A DNA stretch of 64,000 nucleotides from Streptococcus macedonicus ACA-DC 198 (GTDB lineage: Bacteria > Bacillota > Bacilli > Lactobacillales > Streptococcaceae): NCBI GenBank assembly GCA_000283635.1, contig HE613569.1:1265501-1329500 (forward strand), given 5' to 3'. The number at the start of each line of letters is the position of its first letter. Position 1 is the first letter of the stretch. The notes under the pieces are model-generated. The model had not been told where the DNA came from, did not search any database, and saw only the letters and a program-made list of their open reading frames with translations. Position numbers and translations under genes: made by a program. Of this stretch, positions 20,473 to 29,780 are shown piece by piece.

Positions 20473-21278
20473 TATAAAATCTCCGCAAATTTCTTAGCAT
20501 TTCTATGGAAAATATTATATCCAATAATAAGAATTAAGACTGGAAGGATATAAGGAATTACTCCCCAAATATGATTATTATAAAGATCCCAGCCACGCAT
20601 ACTACCTGAATAAACAATATAATGACGCATATCTTGAATAATTTGTGCTAATGGATTTAGCATCATCAATTTTGCGACTGTGACTTGACCACGTTGCAAA
20701 ATAAATGTAAGGGAATAAATAATTGGTGTTGCATACATACCAGCCTGCATCACCACTTCCCAGATAGGACCAATATCTCTATATTTTACAAACAGAGTAG
20801 CAAGTACAAAGGCAATGCCCGCTGAGAATAGAAATAACTCTATAAAGAGAGGAAAGATAGTTAACCAACCGAAAGAAACTGTCACGCCATTAACTAATGC
20901 AAAAACAAATACAACAATCAAGTTAATACCATAATTAATAGCCGCACCAACAACTGATGAAATAACAATAATTTCTTTTGAAAAGTTCAATTTACGTAAT
21001 AAATCACCTCGAGATACGATAGACATCATCCCCATATTAGTTGCTTCAGAAAAGAAGTTCCATGTCACCATACCAATTAACAAACTAATTGCATAGTGTG
21101 GTGTTCCATCATCGAATCGCAAGAACTGAACAAATACCAAGTACATGATTGTGAAGAGCATCAATGGTTTTAAGATTGACCATAAATGCCCAATTAAACT
21201 TCCTTGGTAACGAAGTTTAAAATCTGTTTTTACCATCTCTTTTAATAAGATTTTATTTTCTTTACTAAAGAATTTCAT
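20472..21278 (-). CDS. rgpC: RgpC/GacD, permease of the rhamnan ABC exporter
   Basis: A 268-residue integral membrane protein of the ABC-2 polysaccharide exporter type with six helices and the N-terminal segment FKLRYQGSLIGHLWSILKPL typical of the family. With RgpD it moves the undecaprenyl-linked rhamnose polymer across the membrane. The gene overlaps rgpB by four bases and rgpD by one. Confidence 0.92.
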   Translation of the reverse strand: MKFFSKENKILLKEMVKTDFKLRYQGSLIGHLWSILKPLMLFTIMYLVFVQFLRFDDGTPHYAISLLIGMVTWNFFSEATNMGMMSIVSRGDLLRKLNFSKEIIVISSVVGAAINYGINLIVVFVFALVNGVTVSFGWLTIFPLFIELFLFSAGIAFVLATLFVKYRDIGPIWEVVMQAGMYATPIIYSLTFILQRGQVTVAKLMMLNPLAQIIQDMRHYIVYSGSMRGWDLYNNHIWGVIPYILPVLILIIGYNIFHRNAKKFAEIL

Positions 21279-22210
21279 TTATTTCTCCTATAACCAAATT
21301 TGGTAATAATTAGTGTTTTAAAGACAAACGTATGGAAGTTTCTGTTCTTACGTAAACCATATTTGTTTAAAGTATGAATACGCTGAGAAAGTGACTTATC
21401 CATAATAGTTATAAAATTTTCAACCAATTCTCTGTTTTCTGGTGATAAATTTAAGTCTAGCAGAAAACGTGCTTGTGTTTGACTGGCATCAATTAACCAC
21501 CAATATTTTTCAACGAGTTTATGTGGTTTTAACCAGTTTTTCATCCGTTTAGACCATGTTCTTGCCCCAAGAACATTAGTGTCATGCTGACGATACAATT
21601 CTGTTGGGTAATCGAGGTAAACCAAATGTCCCAAGGCACTAGCAATCAATGCTAAATACCAGTCATGCATTAAGAGATTATCCGTTGTTGTCCAAAGCTC
21701 GGCAAGAGCATGATTGATCATCGCTGTTCCACCAGTTACCGTATTTTCGGTTAATTCTTGAACTAGTTTAGTATTGGCATGGTCAGACTGTGTTTTAATC
21801 ATGCTTTCATGCAAAACATTTAGCTCTCTATCAACAATTTTCAAATCCGTATAAACGAGCAATGGTTTGTCATTGCTATATTTTTCAGCTTCAGCTAAAG
21901 TCACCGCTAATTTATCTTCCAACCAGATATCATCTTGGTCAGAAAAGAAATAATAGTCAGCTTTGCTATGTTTTAAAAGCGTATAAAAGTTTTTAATGAC
22001 GCCAAAATTTTCACGATTATCAGCATTGATAAAGACAATACGTGAATCCTTTTGAGCATATTGCCGAATAATTTCTGGTGTGCGGTCGCTAGAGCCGTCG
22101 TCTCGGATATATAATATCCAGTCTTTGACTATTTGTTTTTGAATACTTTTAATCTGCTCAGCCAAAAATTGTTCACCATTGTAGGTGGACATGAGAATAT
22201 TAATTTTCAT
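21275..22210 (-). CDS. rgpB: RgpB/GacC rhamnosyltransferase (GT2)
   Basis: A cytoplasmic GT-A rhamnosyltransferase that extends the backbone. It begins INILMSTYNGEQFLAEQIKS, has YIRDDGSSDRT and the metal-site FSDQDDIW, which is the hallmark of the RgpB-type enzymes. Length (311) is normal. It overlaps the end of rgpA by eleven bases, which implies coupled translation. Confidence 0.9.
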   Translation of the reverse strand: MKINILMSTYNGEQFLAEQIKSIQKQIVKDWILYIRDDGSSDRTPEIIRQYAQKDSRIVFINADNRENFGVIKNFYTLLKHSKADYYFFSDQDDIWLEDKLAVTLAEAEKYSNDKPLLVYTDLKIVDRELNVLHESMIKTQSDHANTKLVQELTENTVTGGTAMINHALAELWTTTDNLLMHDWYLALIASALGHLVYLDYPTELYRQHDTNVLGARTWSKRMKNWLKPHKLVEKYWWLIDASQTQARFLLDLNLSPENRELVENFITIMDKSLSQRIHTLNKYGLRKNRNFHTFVFKTLIITKFGYRRNK

Positions 22211-23354
22211 TTAAAAATAGTTCCTCATACTCTCCTACTATTTTTTCCCATGTGTAATTTTTTTCAACAATCGCACGGGCACGGTTTCCATATTCTGTAA
22301 AATCATAATGACCATCTGCATCATTTATCAAACATGATAAATTACCAGAGGTTTTATTCCAATAAAAGGCACTTGCATCAGCTACTGATTTATTGAAATC
22401 AACATTAAGGACAAGATTAAGTTTAGTATGTCCTAGAGCTTCAAGCAGACCTGGATTTGTTCCTCCAACTTCATGTCCATGAATGTAGGCAAATGCATTT
22501 TCTCGGATATAATTTAACAAATCACGGTCATAAACTGTTCCAACAAACTTCACACGTTTATCTCTTTCAAAATTCGTCAACCGTTTCAATTTGTCAAAAT
22601 AAGGATTGTTCTCATGGTTACAAATGATAATCAAATCACGCTTAGTGTTTGATTTCATAAATTCTCGGATTACTGTTTCGTAGTTATTTTCTGAAACAAA
22701 TCGTCCGACAATCAAGTAATAGCCATTTTCCTTTGTTTGCCAGTTTTCAAAGCATTTTCTAACCTTATAATCATTAGCAGTCAAGCTTGACCTTGTCAAG
22801 TCGGTTCCATAAGCAATAAACCGTGTCTTAGCTTCTGGATAAGACTCCTGAATATAAGTTTCAATACCGATATTATCTGAAATCACTAAGTCAGCCGTTT
22901 TAGCCATTGATTTTTCAGCATATTTTAAATAAGCTTGAACAGGTTTTGACCATTTAGATCGTTTCCATTCCAAACCATCGGGATTGACAAAAACTTTACC
23001 ACCGACAGCGTGAATTTTCTTAGCAAAAGGCACGATAAAAGCACCAATCGTATTACCCAAAATATAAAAAATAGGGTGTTCAATGTGTTCTTTTTTTACC
23101 ATTTGAAGTCCATAATTAATAGCCATCATATCATAAACGATGACCCGAGCAGGACCAATCTTAGGTGCCTTGATGGTAAAACAATCCCCGCTTTCATAGC
23201 TAAAGTGCGTTTGATGCTTATCGTCACTCAAACAAGCCACATGATAAACAATGTCTGCGCTCTGCTTATTTTTTACCAACTCCTCAACAAAAGTCTCGAA
23301 ACCACCGTATTTTGCTGGTAATCCACGACTTCCGATGATGAATACATGTTGCAT
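22200..23354 (-). CDS. rgpA: RgpA/GacB, first rhamnosyltransferase (GT4)
   Basis: The GT4-type transferase that places the first rhamnose on the GlcNAc-lipid primer. The N-terminal motif HVFIIGSRGLPAKYGGFETF is diagnostic of this family (DUF1972 region), and YLIVGRFVSENNYETVI with HEVGGTNPGLLEALGH forms the GT-B donor site. The start is placed at the ATG at 23354, eight bases after GGAG. In-frame starts further upstream fall almost on the predicted transcription start and are unlikely. A promoter lies directly upstream, so this gene opens its own transcript, separate from rmlD. Confidence 0.9.
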   Translation of the reverse strand: MQHVFIIGSRGLPAKYGGFETFVEELVKNKQSADIVYHVACLSDDKHQTHFSYESGDCFTIKAPKIGPARVIVYDMMAINYGLQMVKKEHIEHPIFYILGNTIGAFIVPFAKKIHAVGGKVFVNPDGLEWKRSKWSKPVQAYLKYAEKSMAKTADLVISDNIGIETYIQESYPEAKTRFIAYGTDLTRSSLTANDYKVRKCFENWQTKENGYYLIVGRFVSENNYETVIREFMKSNTKRDLIIICNHENNPYFDKLKRLTNFERDKRVKFVGTVYDRDLLNYIRENAFAYIHGHEVGGTNPGLLEALGHTKLNLVLNVDFNKSVADASAFYWNKTSGNLSCLINDADGHYDFTEYGNRARAIVEKNYTWEKIVGEYEELFLNEN

Positions 23355-23389
23355 GGCACACTTCTCCATTCTAAAATACAATCATTTTC

Positions 23390-23395
23390 ATTATA
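23390..23395 (-). promoter_or_regulatory. Extended -10 promoter of the rgp operon
   Basis: TATAAT preceded by TGG (extended -10) on the minus strand, about 36 bases before the chosen rgpA start. No good -35 hexamer is visible, which is common when the -10 is extended. Confidence 0.65.
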
Positions 23396-23502
23396 CCATA
23401 ATTTACATAAGCTGGCGAAAGAAAAAGGGAAAGTCTAAGCGACAGAATGTGATGAATTGTACAATTTTTAAATACTACAAAAGCACCTAGGGCATCACAA
23501 TA

Positions 23503-23530
23503 AAAAATGAGGTTAGAAAATCTCCTAACC
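23503..23530 (-). terminator. Rho-independent terminator after rmlD
   Basis: A stem of about 8 bp (GGTTAGGA with TTCTAACC) followed by CATTTTTTATTG on the minus strand. It sits between rmlD and the rgpA promoter and separates the two transcripts. Confidence 0.8.
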
Positions 23531-23565
23531 CCATAATCATGTTTTGAAACTGCGACGAACAGTTA

Positions 23566-24420
23566 TTATTTTTTAACGTCTTGTTTGTAAAATTCTTGCA
23601 AAGCTTCTTGCCATGTTGGAATAACAAAACCAGTTGCTTTAGCTTTAGCAAGGCTCATTGTAGAGTTAAGTGGACGTTTTGCTTTAGCTGGGAATTGACT
23701 TGAATCAACTGGTTTCACCACAACATCAGTATCTTTCAAGATTTCTACTGCGAAATCATACCAAGTTGTATCTTCAGCAGCATCATTTGACAAGTGATAA
23801 TAACCAAATTCTTTTTGATTTTCTATCAAATAAGTCATAAATTCAGCCAAAGTACGAGTCCATGTTGGACGACCATGTTGGTCGTTGACAACAGTTAATG
23901 TGCCATGTGTTTTGGCAAGGTTTTGCATTGTGAAAACAAAGTTTTTACCATAGTTACCAAATACCCAAGCTGTACGGATGATGTAGAATTTATCAGTGTA
24001 TTTTTCAACAGCTTCTTCACCAAGACGTTTTGTACGTCCGTATTCTGTTTGAGGGTCTGGTGTATCATCAACTTCCCATTCTTGACCAACTGGTTTCTTT
24101 CCGTCAAAAACGTAGTCAGTTGAAATGTAAACAAGAGTTGCACCATATTTAGCAGCTGCTTTGGCAACAATTTCTGTACCTATTACGTTAATAGCATAGT
24201 TAAGTTCTTTACCTTCATCTTCGGCAGCATCAACGGCTGTATAAGCCGCGCAATGGTAAACAACTGTTGGTTTTACTTGCGCAAATACTTCATCAACTTT
24301 TTCAGCGTTTGTGATGTCCATTTCCGCAACATCAACCGCTACGTACTCTTCACCACGTTCATCTAATAAATAGCGTAATTCTGTTCCTAATTGTCCATTG
24401 GCACCTGTAACTAAAATCAT
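23566..24420 (-). CDS. rmlD: dTDP-4-dehydrorhamnose reductase
   Basis: Catalyses the last step of dTDP-L-rhamnose synthesis, the donor used by the rgp enzymes. The Rossmann motif GANGQLGTEL is at the N-terminus, VYISTDYVFDG and the catalytic YGRTK (Tyr-x-x-x-Lys) follow. Length 284 is normal. It is the equivalent of gacA, the first gene of the GAS cluster. rmlA, rmlB and rmlC are not in this window. A good ribosome site (AAGGAG) precedes the ATG. Confidence 0.93.
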   Translation of the reverse strand: MILVTGANGQLGTELRYLLDERGEEYVAVDVAEMDITNAEKVDEVFAQVKPTVVYHCAAYTAVDAAEDEGKELNYAINVIGTEIVAKAAAKYGATLVYISTDYVFDGKKPVGQEWEVDDTPDPQTEYGRTKRLGEEAVEKYTDKFYIIRTAWVFGNYGKNFVFTMQNLAKTHGTLTVVNDQHGRPTWTRTLAEFMTYLIENQKEFGYYHLSNDAAEDTTWYDFAVEILKDTDVVVKPVDSSQFPAKAKRPLNSTMSLAKAKATGFVIPTWQEALQEFYKQDVKK

Positions 24421-24482
24421 GTTAGAACTCCTTTAAATTCATTCTCTACTATTTTACATTATTTTTTCAGAAAAAGCACTAG

Positions 24483-24507
24483 AAAAAGAGAAGAGACTTC
24501 TCTTCTC
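24483..24507 (-). terminator. Rho-independent terminator downstream of a gene remnant
   Basis: A perfect 9-bp inverted repeat (GAGAAGAGA with TCTCTTCTC, two-base centre) followed by TTTTTCT on the minus strand. It directly follows the remnant at 24513 and probably belonged to its full-length ancestor; today it may end the dnaG-rpoD transcript. Confidence 0.75.
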
Positions 24508-24512
24508 CTTAG

Positions 24513-24649
24513 TTATATTTTTCTTTTTCAGAATGATGTTTTCCACGCGAAATAGCTGTCTGCTCACTCATTTTAACAACATTGTTAAAGTTTGTATTAC
24601 TAGGAATATTTTCGATACGATACCAATAAACATCCGAATTTCCACTAAT
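24513..24649 (-). pseudogene. C-terminal remnant of an unidentified protein
   Basis: An open stretch of about 45 codons with no start codon, ending in a proper stop just before a terminator. It reads GNSDVYWYRIENIPSNTNFN and later VVKMSEQTAISRGKHHSE, which looks like real protein and not random translation. An in-frame TGA stands immediately upstream and AT-rich sequence precedes it. I do not recognise the family with confidence. It is probably the tail of a deleted secreted or surface gene. Confidence 0.5.
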
Positions 24650-24727
24650 TCATATTCAATAAAAAATTATATTTATTTATAAAAAGATCAACAATCTAAT
24701 GATTGCTGGTGATATATTTATTAATAG

Positions 24728-25063
24728 TTATCTAATTCCTAAAGCAATGCGAGCGTAGCGACTCATCTTATCTACCGTCCAAGCTGGGTACCAGACCAGC
24801 TTCACTTCAGTATTCGTTACTTCTGGAATTTGGCGCATCACATCATGAATTTGATCTGTAAGAAGATCAGCAAGTGGACATCCCATTGTTGTCAACGTCA
24901 TATCAATTTCAGTATGACCATTTTGCTCAAAGCGTATTTCATAGATAAGACCTAGATTGACAATATCAATGCCCAATTCTGGGTCAATAACCATTTCCAA
25001 AGCTTCAAGGATACGATCTTTGATTTTTGCTACTTCTTCTTCAGTATATTTTTGTTCTGACAT
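24728..25063 (-). CDS. DUF59/MIP18-family metal-sulfur cluster assembly protein
   Basis: A 111-residue protein of the DUF59 (SufT/PaaD-like) family, small cytoplasmic factors linked to iron-sulfur cluster maturation. The visible hallmarks are VIDPELGIDIVNLGLIYEI, the TTMGCPLAD loop with the conserved Cys, and the C-terminal VWYPAW. It lies 21 bases after rpoD in the same direction, the usual place of this gene in streptococci, so it is probably co-transcribed with dnaG and rpoD. Its exact client proteins are unknown. Confidence 0.85.
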   Translation of the reverse strand: MSEQKYTEEEVAKIKDRILEALEMVIDPELGIDIVNLGLIYEIRFEQNGHTEIDMTLTTMGCPLADLLTDQIHDVMRQIPEVTNTEVKLVWYPAWTVDKMSRYARIALGIR

Positions 25064-25084
25064 AAGCGAACCTCACATTAATAA

Positions 25085-26188
25085 TTAATCTTCGATAAAA
25101 TCACGGAGTTGTTTACTACGGCTTGGGTGGCGTAGTTTACGAAGAGCTTTGGCTTCAATTTGACGAATACGTTCACGCGTCACATTGAAAACTTTACCAA
25201 CATCTTCTAGTGTACGCATTTTACCATCATCAAGACCAAAACGCAAACGTAACACATTTTCTTCACGGTCTGTCAACGTATCCAAAACTTCGTCCAATTG
25301 TTCACGAAGTACGACACGAGTTGTGTAATCTACTGGGTTTTCAATAACTTCATCTTCAATGAAATCACCAAGGTGACTGTCATCTTCTTCACCGATTGGT
25401 GTTTCCAATGAAACAGGTTCTTGAGCGATTTTCAAAATTTCACGAACTTTGTCAGGCGTTATATCCATACGCTCTGCAATTTGTTCAGGCGTTGGGTCTT
25501 GTCCAAGTTCTTGAAGGAGGTTACGTTGTTCACGAACAAGTTTATTGATGGTTTCAACCATGTGAACAGGAATACGAATCGTACGAGCTTGATCAGCAAT
25601 TGCACGTGTGATAGCCTGACGAATCCACCATGTCGCATAAGTTGAGAATTTGAATCCTTTTGAGTAGTCAAATTTATCAACGGCTTTCATCAAGCCCATG
25701 TTTCCTTCTTGAATAAGGTCAAGAAATTGCATACCACGTCCAACATAACGTTTTGCAATTGAAACAACCAAACGTAAGTTAGCTTCCGCCAAACGTTGTT
25801 TTGCTTGAAGGTCACCAGCAGCAACGGCAACAGCCAATTCTTTTTCTTCCTCGCTAGTGAGCAATGGCACGACACCAATTTCTTTGAGGTACATACGAAC
25901 TGGATCATTAACCTTGGCAGAATTACTACCAAGTAATTCTTCGTCTGTCAATTCTTCTGGTTTTGGTTCTTCAACGACGTATTTTGTTGATGGATTTCCT
26001 TCTTTGTCCGTAATTGAAATACCACCATCTGTCAAACGTTCCAAAAGGTCATCTATTTGATCGGCATCTAGTGAAAATGGAATAACTAATTTTTCAGCTA
26101 CTTCATCATCAACGGCAGTTCCGTTCTTTTTGTGATTACGAATAAATTCTGCAACTTGAACATTAAAAGTTGTAATTTCTTTTGCCAT
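25085..26188 (-). CDS. rpoD: Primary sigma factor RpoD (SigA)
   Basis: The housekeeping sigma factor that directs RNA polymerase to -10/-35 promoters. Region 1.2 contains [11 protein letters not shown]. Region 2 has [20 protein letters not shown] and [17 protein letters not shown], which melts and reads the -10. Region 4 near the C-terminus has [14 protein letters not shown], the -35-binding helix. Length 367 suits a Gram-positive SigA. It follows dnaG by eight bases, the classic macromolecular-synthesis operon. Confidence 0.96.
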   Translation of the reverse strand: MAKEITTFNVQVAEFIRNHKKNGTAVDDEVAEKLVIPFSLDADQIDDLLERLTDGGISITDKEGNPSTKYVVEEPKPEELTDEELLGSNSAKVNDPVRMYLKEIGVVPLLTSEEEKELAVAVAAGDLQAKQRLAEANLRLVVSIAKRYVGRGMQFLDLIQEGNMGLMKAVDKFDYSKGFKFSTYATWWIRQAITRAIADQARTIRIPVHMVETINKLVREQRNLLQELGQDPTPEQIAERMDITPDKVREILKIAQEPVSLETPIGEEDDSHLGDFIEDEVIENPVDYTTRVVLREQLDEVLDTLTDREENVLRLRFGLDDGKMRTLEDVGKVFNVTRERIRQIEAKALRKLRHPSRSKQLRDFIED

Positions 26189-26196
26189 ATTTTCCT

Positions 26197-27978
26197 CTAT
26201 TCCATATTTCTTTTTTGGGCAATGAGATCTTCCAAAGCCTCTAAAGCTGCATCAACATCTCCAAGATTGCTAGACTCACGAATGAGTTTGCTTTGCTTTT
26301 GCAAATCTCTTTCTCGAAGAAGACGATCACGCTTATCAATAATTTCCTCTATTTCATTATTCGCAATTTCATCTGGTAAATTTTCCTCCAAAACGCGATA
26401 ATACATCTGGCGTGTTCGGTCATCAAATTGCGCTAAATCATAAGAATTCACCTCACCTTGCTGCACTAATAAATCATACAAAGCTTGCAACTCTTGGGTA
26501 TCAAAGGTAAATTCGCCACGATTTCTAAATTCATTGAGGAGATAATCGTGTGTCAAAAGTCGGTGCATTAACTGACTTTCTGCTTTGATAATTGCAGATA
26601 TATTTTTGGAAATAGGTAATTCCACAACAGTCACTCGTTGTTTAACTGCTTCTAATTGCAGATTTGAGCGGTTTTGCAGACGTTCACTATTTACCGATTG
26701 CTCGACTTGATAGTAATCAAAGTCAGGCAATAAATCAGCCACCATATTAATATACGAATTTTGTGCTGTAATTGACGGCGATTGCGCAATAATTTTTGAA
26801 ATTTGCTCGACATAAGCAATCTCTGCTTGGAGATTATCGCTATTTTCAGGTTTCAAGTAATGAATAAGAAATTCTGTACTACTTATCCTGTTATTCTCAA
26901 GCAAATTTGCCAAAGCTTGTGGCGAATTTTTTTGGATAAATTCATCAGGGTCCATTTGCTCAGGAACACGCACAATCTCAACGTTAAAGTCTTTTAGAAG
27001 CTCCAAAGACTTGGCAATCGCATTTTGACCAGCATTATCACCATCATAAGTCAAAATCACTTTTTTGGCATAACGTTTCAGATGTCTAACATGGTCTGGA
27101 GTCAATGCCGTTCCCATAGAAGCGACAGCATTTTCAATACCAGCACGGTAGGCAGCAATAACGTCCATAAAACCTTCCATCAAATAGACTTCATGTTTTT
27201 TCGACATTACTGGACGAGCTTTATCTAAATGATAAAGTTCATACGATTTATTGAACAGCGCTGTGGAACGAGTATTCTTATACTTCGCTTGCTTATTTTC
27301 AAGGTCCTCTTTGGTCCAAATCCGTCCCGAAAATGCAACAACCTGACCACTGTCATCGGTCAATGGAAACATAATCCGATTTTGAAAAGCATCATAGACA
27401 CGATTCGTTCTTTCGGACAAACTAAAAAGACCTGAAGCCATTAAAGCATTCTCATCATAGCGTTTTGCTAGAGATTGGTATAAAAAATCAGGTTCGTTTG
27501 GCGACAATCCAATATTAAAATAATCAATCAGCTCATCTGTCAAACCACGTTGTGCTAAATAGTTCTTCGCTTCTTGCCCTTCTTTTGTCGTCTTTAAAAC
27601 AGCATTGTAAAACTTAGCCGCGTCTTTATGAATGTCAATCAATATCTGATTAGGATTTTGTGGCTTTGTTTGTGTCTGTTGAACATCATCTTGCAAAGGG
27701 ATTCCAGCGCGCTCAGCTACAAGATGAACACTCTCTAAAAAGCTAACCTGTCGATATTCTTCCAAAAACTTATAAACATCACCGGATTTTCCGCAACCAA
27801 AACAATGAAAAAATTGCTTGTCTTCTATGACATTAAAAGACGGCGTTTTTTCCTTGTGAAATGGACAAAGTCCAATATAGTTGCGACCAGCACGTGTAAG
27901 ACTAACCACCTCGCCAATAACATCAACAATATTAACGCTATTTTTTATCTCGGAAATTAATTCTTTGTCAATTGCCAA
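26197..27978 (-). CDS. dnaG: DNA primase
   Basis: Makes RNA primers at the replication fork. The N-terminal zinc site is [11 protein letters not shown] and [10 protein letters not shown] (Cys-His-Cys-Cys). The Toprim catalytic core has [16 protein letters not shown] and [10 protein letters not shown] DnaB-binding C-terminal domain follows from about residue 440. I chose the TTG at 27978 because a full Shine-Dalgarno (GGAGGTGAT) sits just upstream. An ATG at 28023 would start almost at the -10 box and is excluded. The protein is then 593 residues. Confidence 0.94.
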   Translation of the reverse strand: MAIDKELISEIKNSVNIVDVIGEVVSLTRAGRNYIGLCPFHKEKTPSFNVIEDKQFFHCFGCGKSGDVYKFLEEYRQVSFLESVHLVAERAGIPLQDDVQQTQTKPQNPNQILIDIHKDAAKFYNAVLKTTKEGQEAKNYLAQRGLTDELIDYFNIGLSPNEPDFLYQSLAKRYDENALMASGLFSLSERTNRVYDAFQNRIMFPLTDDSGQVVAFSGRIWTKEDLENKQAKYKNTRSTALFNKSYELYHLDKARPVMSKKHEVYLMEGFMDVIAAYRAGIENAVASMGTALTPDHVRHLKRYAKKVILTYDGDNAGQNAIAKSLELLKDFNVEIVRVPEQMDPDEFIQKNSPQALANLLENNRISSTEFLIHYLKPENSDNLQAEIAYVEQISKIIAQSPSITAQNSYINMVADLLPDFDYYQVEQSVNSERLQNRSNLQLEAVKQRVTVVELPISKNISAIIKAESQLMHRLLTHDYLLNEFRNRGEFTFDTQELQALYDLLVQQGEVNSYDLAQFDDRTRQMYYRVLEENLPDEIANNEIEEIIDKRDRLLRERDLQKQSKLIRESSNLGDVDAALEALEDLIAQKRNME

Positions 27979-28021
27979 AAGATCACCTCCACGCACTAAT
28001 CCCATTTTAGTTTTGTATTTC

Positions 28022-28050
28022 ATTATAACATTTTAAGCGGCATTTGTAAA
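28022..28050 (-). promoter_or_regulatory. Promoter of dnaG-rpoD-DUF59 operon
   Basis: TTTACA (28045-28050), a 17-base spacer and TATAAT (28022-28027) on the minus strand, with TG before the -10. It is a near-consensus SigA promoter about 40 bases before the dnaG start. The AT-rich stretch between this promoter and the mscL promoter (28051-28280) contains no gene that I can support. Confidence 0.8.
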
Positions 28051-28284
28051 TCTAAAACCCCAAATAGTTGCAATAATTTTAGGAAATTGAATCCCTTTTT
28101 TTACTTTAGTTTCTTGACGTTTTCAATCTCAATAGAATCATTTTCAATATAAAAAGTATTTTTTGAAAAGCTCAACATTAACGTTTAATGAATAAGAATG
28201 GCATTTTTTGAATATTTCTCTAAATAAATACTAGATTTATTCACATTTTTAGGCAGATAGCTACCTTTTGTATGTTTTTTTTGC

Positions 28285-28290
28285 TATAAT
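28285..28290 (+). promoter_or_regulatory. Extended -10 promoter of mscL
   Basis: TATAAT preceded by TGC (extended -10) lies 36 bases before the mscL ATG. No clear -35 box. An AGGAGG ribosome site follows at 28313-28318. Confidence 0.65.
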
Positions 28291-28325
28291 GATACTGTTA
28301 ACGTTTAAATATAGGAGGTTTTTCT

Positions 28326-28703
28326 ATGATTAAAGAACTCAAAGAGTTTTTGTTCAAGGCCAATGTCCTTGACCTTGCTGTCGCTGTTGTTATTGGTGCA
28401 GCTTTCAACGCTATTGTAACATCTCTTGTTAAAGATGTTATCACTCCACTTTTTCTTAACCCTGCTTTGAAAGCAGCTGGTGTGGAAAAAATTGCAGAAC
28501 TTTCTTGGCATGGTGTTGCCTATGGTAGTTTCTTAAGCGCTGTTATTAATTTTCTAATTGTTGGTACAACCCTCTTCTTCATCGTTAAAGCTGCTAACGC
28601 TGCTTCTGCTTTTGGTAAAAAACAAGATGAAGTGGAAGAAGAAGCCGCACCTACACAAGAAGAACTTCTTACAGAAATCCGCGATTTGTTGAAAGAAAAA
28701 TAA
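28326..28703 (+). CDS. mscL: Large-conductance mechanosensitive channel
   Basis: A homopentameric membrane channel that opens under osmotic downshock. The N-terminal LKEFLFKANVLDLAVAVVIG is the amphipathic helix and first pore helix with the Gly/Ala-rich gate, and the second helix is around residues 72-92. The charged tail from about residue 93 is typical. At 125 residues it has normal length. It stands alone between convergent rpsU and divergent dnaG. Confidence 0.95.
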   Translation: MIKELKEFLFKANVLDLAVAVVIGAAFNAIVTSLVKDVITPLFLNPALKAAGVEKIAELSWHGVAYGSFLSAVINFLIVGTTLFFIVKAANAASAFGKKQDEVEEEAAPTQEELLTEIRDLLKEK

Positions 28704-28721
28704 TTTTTCAATCTAGAGCAT

Positions 28722-28748
28722 AAAAAGAGACGCTTGGCGCCTCTTTTC
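28722..28748. terminator. Bidirectional terminator between mscL and rpsU
   Basis: AAAAGAG-A-CGC and GCG-C-CTCTTTT form a stem of about 10 bp with one mismatch, with A and T runs on the outside. It can stop both mscL (plus) and rpsU (minus). Confidence 0.85.
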
Positions 28749-28764
28749 TTGTATCTAAATTTAA

Positions 28765-28941
28765 TTAGAATTTTTTACGTTTGCGAGCTGCTTCTGATTT
28801 GCGTTTACGTTTTACAGAAGGTTTTTCGTAGAATTCACGCTTACGTGATTCTTGAAGAGTCCCAGCTTTAGTCACAGAACGTTTGAAACGACGAAGTGCA
28901 TCGTCAAGTGATTCGTTTTTACGTACTACTGTTTTTGACAT
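28765..28941 (-). CDS. rpsU: Ribosomal protein bS21
   Basis: A 58-residue basic protein of the small ribosomal subunit. It begins [19 protein letters not shown] and ends in the Arg/Lys-rich AARKRKKF. The start at 28941 is chosen because GAGGAGGTG lies just upstream; a longer in-frame reading would add ten unrelated residues. It is transcribed from its own promoter (28988-29016). Confidence 0.95.
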
Positions 28942-28987
28942 GTGTTTCACCTCCTCAAGATATTGTAACATTTACACGTTCCTTACT

Positions 28988-29016
28988 AGGATACCTAATT
29001 TATCAAAAAAAGTCAA
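28988..29016 (-). promoter_or_regulatory. Promoter of rpsU
   Basis: TTGACT (29011-29016), 17-base spacer, TATCCT (28988-28993) on the minus strand, about 47 bases before the rpsU start. Confidence 0.65.
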
Positions 29017-29153
29017 TCCTTACGCGCATTAAAATGCAATAAAAACTAAAAAATACTTCCAAAGAAATTTTCACTATGCTTATGATTTTTTTAAGAATCA
29101 CTCTCTATACTATAAACAATCCTAATAAACTTTCTTTTTCATAATCTCCTAAG

Positions 29154-29180
29154 AACGACTGCCTATGGTGGTCGTTTTTC
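29154..29180 (+). terminator. Orphan plus-strand terminator
   Basis: AACGAC...GTCGTT with an inner CC/GG pair and a following TTTTTC on the plus strand. No gene precedes it on this strand for more than 400 bases after the mscL terminator, so it could end a short RNA or be a leftover from a lost gene. Confidence 0.45.
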
Positions 29181-29218
29181 TGGGATAACATAAAATAAAA
29201 GGAGCTGACTTTGAACTG

Positions 29219-29262
29219 CACCCCAAAAGTTAGACAACAAATCTAACTTTTGGGGTGTTTTT
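29219..29262 (+). terminator. Terminator-like hairpin in the IS left end
   Basis: A perfect 16-bp stem (29219-29234 with 29242-29257, seven-base loop CAACAAA) followed by TTTTT, two bases before the OrfA ATG. The 5' arm overlaps the terminal inverted repeat. It should stop outside transcripts from running into the transposase and could also hide its translation start. Confidence 0.8.
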
Positions 29263-29264
29263 CT

Positions 29265-29780
29265 ATGAAATTAAGTTATGAAGATAAAATTGAAATCTAT
29301 CGCTTACGACAATCTGGTTGGACATGGTCTAAAATCAGTCAAACATTTAATATTAGTAAGTATAACCTTCAATACATGGTCCGTCTTATTGATATACACG
29401 GATTGGAAAGCGTTTGTAAAAGGAAAAATAGGTATTATTCTCCTGAACTAAAGCAAGAAATCATAAAAGAAGTTCTGATGAAAGGTAGGTCTCAGCTAGA
29501 GGTTTCTCTAGATTATGGATTACCAAATAAGGGAATGCTTCCTAATTGGATAGCGCAATACAAGAAAAACGGGTATACTATTCTTGAGAAATCAAGAGGG
29601 AGACCTGTAAAAATGGGACGCAAACCAAAGAAAAAACTTGAAGAAATGACTGAATTAGAGCGTCTTCAATATGAAAATGAGTACCTTAGAGCGGAGAATG
29701 CCGTACTAAAAAAGTTGAGAGAACTCCGATTGAGGGACGAAGCAAGGCTCAAAGAGCAACAGAAATCATTCAAGGACTAA
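29265..29780 (+). CDS. IS3-family OrfA (helix-turn-helix protein)
   Basis: The DNA-binding half of the transposase, 171 residues from the ATG at 29265. Two helix-turn-helix units are visible: [20 protein letters not shown] and the later [21 protein letters not shown] Leu/Glu-rich segment ([20 protein letters not shown]) is the leucine zipper used for dimerisation. The slippery heptamer A-AAA-AAG at 29708-29714 near its end allows -1 slippage into OrfB. Confidence 0.9.
   Translation: MKLSYEDKIEIYRLRQSGWTWSKISQTFNISKYNLQYMVRLIDIHGLESVCKRKNRYYSPELKQEIIKEVLMKGRSQLEVSLDYGLPNKGMLPNWIAQYKKNGYTILEKSRGRPVKMGRKPKKKLEEMTELERLQYENEYLRAENAVLKKLRELRLRDEARLKEQQKSFKD

Noticed and set aside
24663..24727. tRNA or structured RNA in the AT-rich gap before the DUF59 gene
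   Set aside because: No cloverleaf or T-loop sequence is visible; it is simple AT-rich sequence.
28024..28325. Small gene or riboswitch between dnaG and mscL
   Set aside because: The region is very AT-rich with promoters at both ends; no ribosome site with an open frame and no convincing folded element.
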